From Candidatus Kapaibacterium sp. (GTDB lineage: Bacteria > Bacteroidota > Ignavibacteria > Kapaibacteriales > UBA961), in contig JALRFC010000098.1 in NCBI GenBank assembly GCA_023253875.1, positions 1 through 6,775 of the forward strand: DNA of 6,775 bases. The letters are read 5' to 3'. Shown here one piece after another: positions 6,425 through 6,775 of the stretch. The notes under the pieces were generated by a model, which searched no databases, was not told where the DNA came from, and was given only the letters and a program-made list of their open reading frames with translations. The translations under genes and the position numbers were made by a program. Position 1 is the first letter of the stretch. Every line of letters starts with the position of its first letter.

Positions 6425-6775
6425 TGTGATTCTTTGATATGCTTTGTGAATCAGATCGTTAACAGTACTTTGGTCAAGAAGAATTTGTGTTTGAGTTCCA
6501 TTGCAAAGTATGATGTCTGTTGTATGGACTGTTGCCTCAAACTCACACAGGAGTACTTTTCCATCAAAAGAATGAATTCTTGCTTTCATTGCAACTGATT
6601 CTCCAATTGCAGCCATTTGTCTATGATAAAGGGTGATCCCACCTCCTATTGCCTGATCGGAATGTTCAAATAATGGTTCTATAACCTTCCGTGCTGCAAC
6701 TTCGGCATAATAGACCATCGTTACCGTAGAACAAACAGGGTGTATTGTCATTGAATCCAATATGGCTGCCATTTC
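6419..6775 (-). CDS. FlK-like hotdog-fold acyl-CoA thioesterase, 5' end cut by the window edge
   Basis: A single-domain hotdog-fold protein of the fluoroacetyl-CoA thioesterase-like family, which hydrolyses short acyl-CoA thioesters or related substrates. The frame is open through base 6775. The first ATG inside the window (6772) is probably internal, because the family has about 25 more residues before this point. Counting from that ATG, Thr16 (in the CSTVTM strand turn), Glu24 (AEVAA) and His50 (LYHRQ) have spacings of 8 and 26, equal to the Thr42, Glu50, His76 triad of Streptomyces cattleya FlK. The usual Pro after the Thr is Val here. The rest (AIGESVAMKARI, then GKVLLCEFEA) fits the central hotdog strands. 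The stop TAA lies in the same TTATAA that ends the CoA-transferase gene on the other strand. The physiological substrate is unknown; fluoroacetate resistance itself is not implied. Confidence 0.8.
   Translation of the reverse strand, partial: EMAAILDSMTIHPVCSTVTMVYYAEVAARKVIEPLFEHSDQAIGGGITLYHRQMAAIGESVAMKARIHSFDGKVLLCEFEATVHTTDIILCNGTQTQILLDQSTVNDLIHKAYQRITL

Noticed and set aside
6427..6453. TGATTC...GAATCA inverted repeat near the end of the converging genes, as a terminator
   Set aside because: The stem is only 6 bp with a 15-nt loop, is AT-rich, and lacks a following T-run on either strand.
1..6775. Defence island, phage, transposon, CRISPR or RNA gene
   Set aside because: No transposase, integrase, nuclease, toxin, terminal repeats, spaced direct repeats, or tRNA/rRNA-like sequence was found; nearly all bases are explained by ordinary coding sequence.

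Overview
This window is a densely packed piece of an AT-rich bacterial chromosome that uses the standard code: no reading frame is interrupted, and stops are TAA or TGA. Two of its genes, trmB and aat, are typical bacterial housekeeping genes. The third clear family is an N-terminally membrane-anchored penicillin-acylase-type Ntn hydrolase, which points to a didermic (Gram-negative type) bacterium. Shine-Dalgarno sequences are mostly weak. Together with the gene content this is compatible with the Bacteroidota/Chlorobiota/Kapabacteria neighbourhood, but that placement is a guess. No mobile element, CRISPR array, rRNA or tRNA is visible.

Layout. From about 5047 leftwards to the left edge, five genes lie on the minus strand with almost no space between them. 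In transcription order they are a HAD-family phosphatase, a large penicillin acylase family amidase, trmB (tRNA m7G46 methyltransferase), aat (leucyl/phenylalanyl-tRNA--protein transferase), and an unrecognised protein with an internal duplication that runs off the left edge. The junctions are a 9-nt gap, an 8-nt overlap, a 1-nt TGATG overlap and a 7-nt gap, so this looks like one operon with translational coupling. A divergent intergenic region of roughly 115 nt (5048-5164) holds a perfect 10-bp inverted repeat. It separates the operon from a plus-strand family I CoA-transferase similar to 4-hydroxybutyrate CoA-transferase. That gene converges on a minus-strand hotdog thioesterase of the FlK (fluoroacetyl-CoA thioesterase-like) type, which is cut by the right edge. 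The two converging genes share a palindromic TTATAA as their stop codons.

How the genes relate. TrmB and Aat both act in the translation/tRNA sphere, the first on tRNA and the second using charged tRNA to tag proteins for the N-degron pathway. The HAD phosphatase and the acylase have no obvious functional link to them and may simply share transcription. The CoA-transferase and the thioesterase both act on acyl-CoA thioesters, so a common acyl-CoA or organic acid context is plausible, although they are transcribed towards each other. I do not see a clearly new defence or mobile system. The points most worth a second look are the duplicated unknown protein, the inverted repeat in the divergent promoter region, the FlK-like Thr/Glu/His triad, and the palindromic shared stop.
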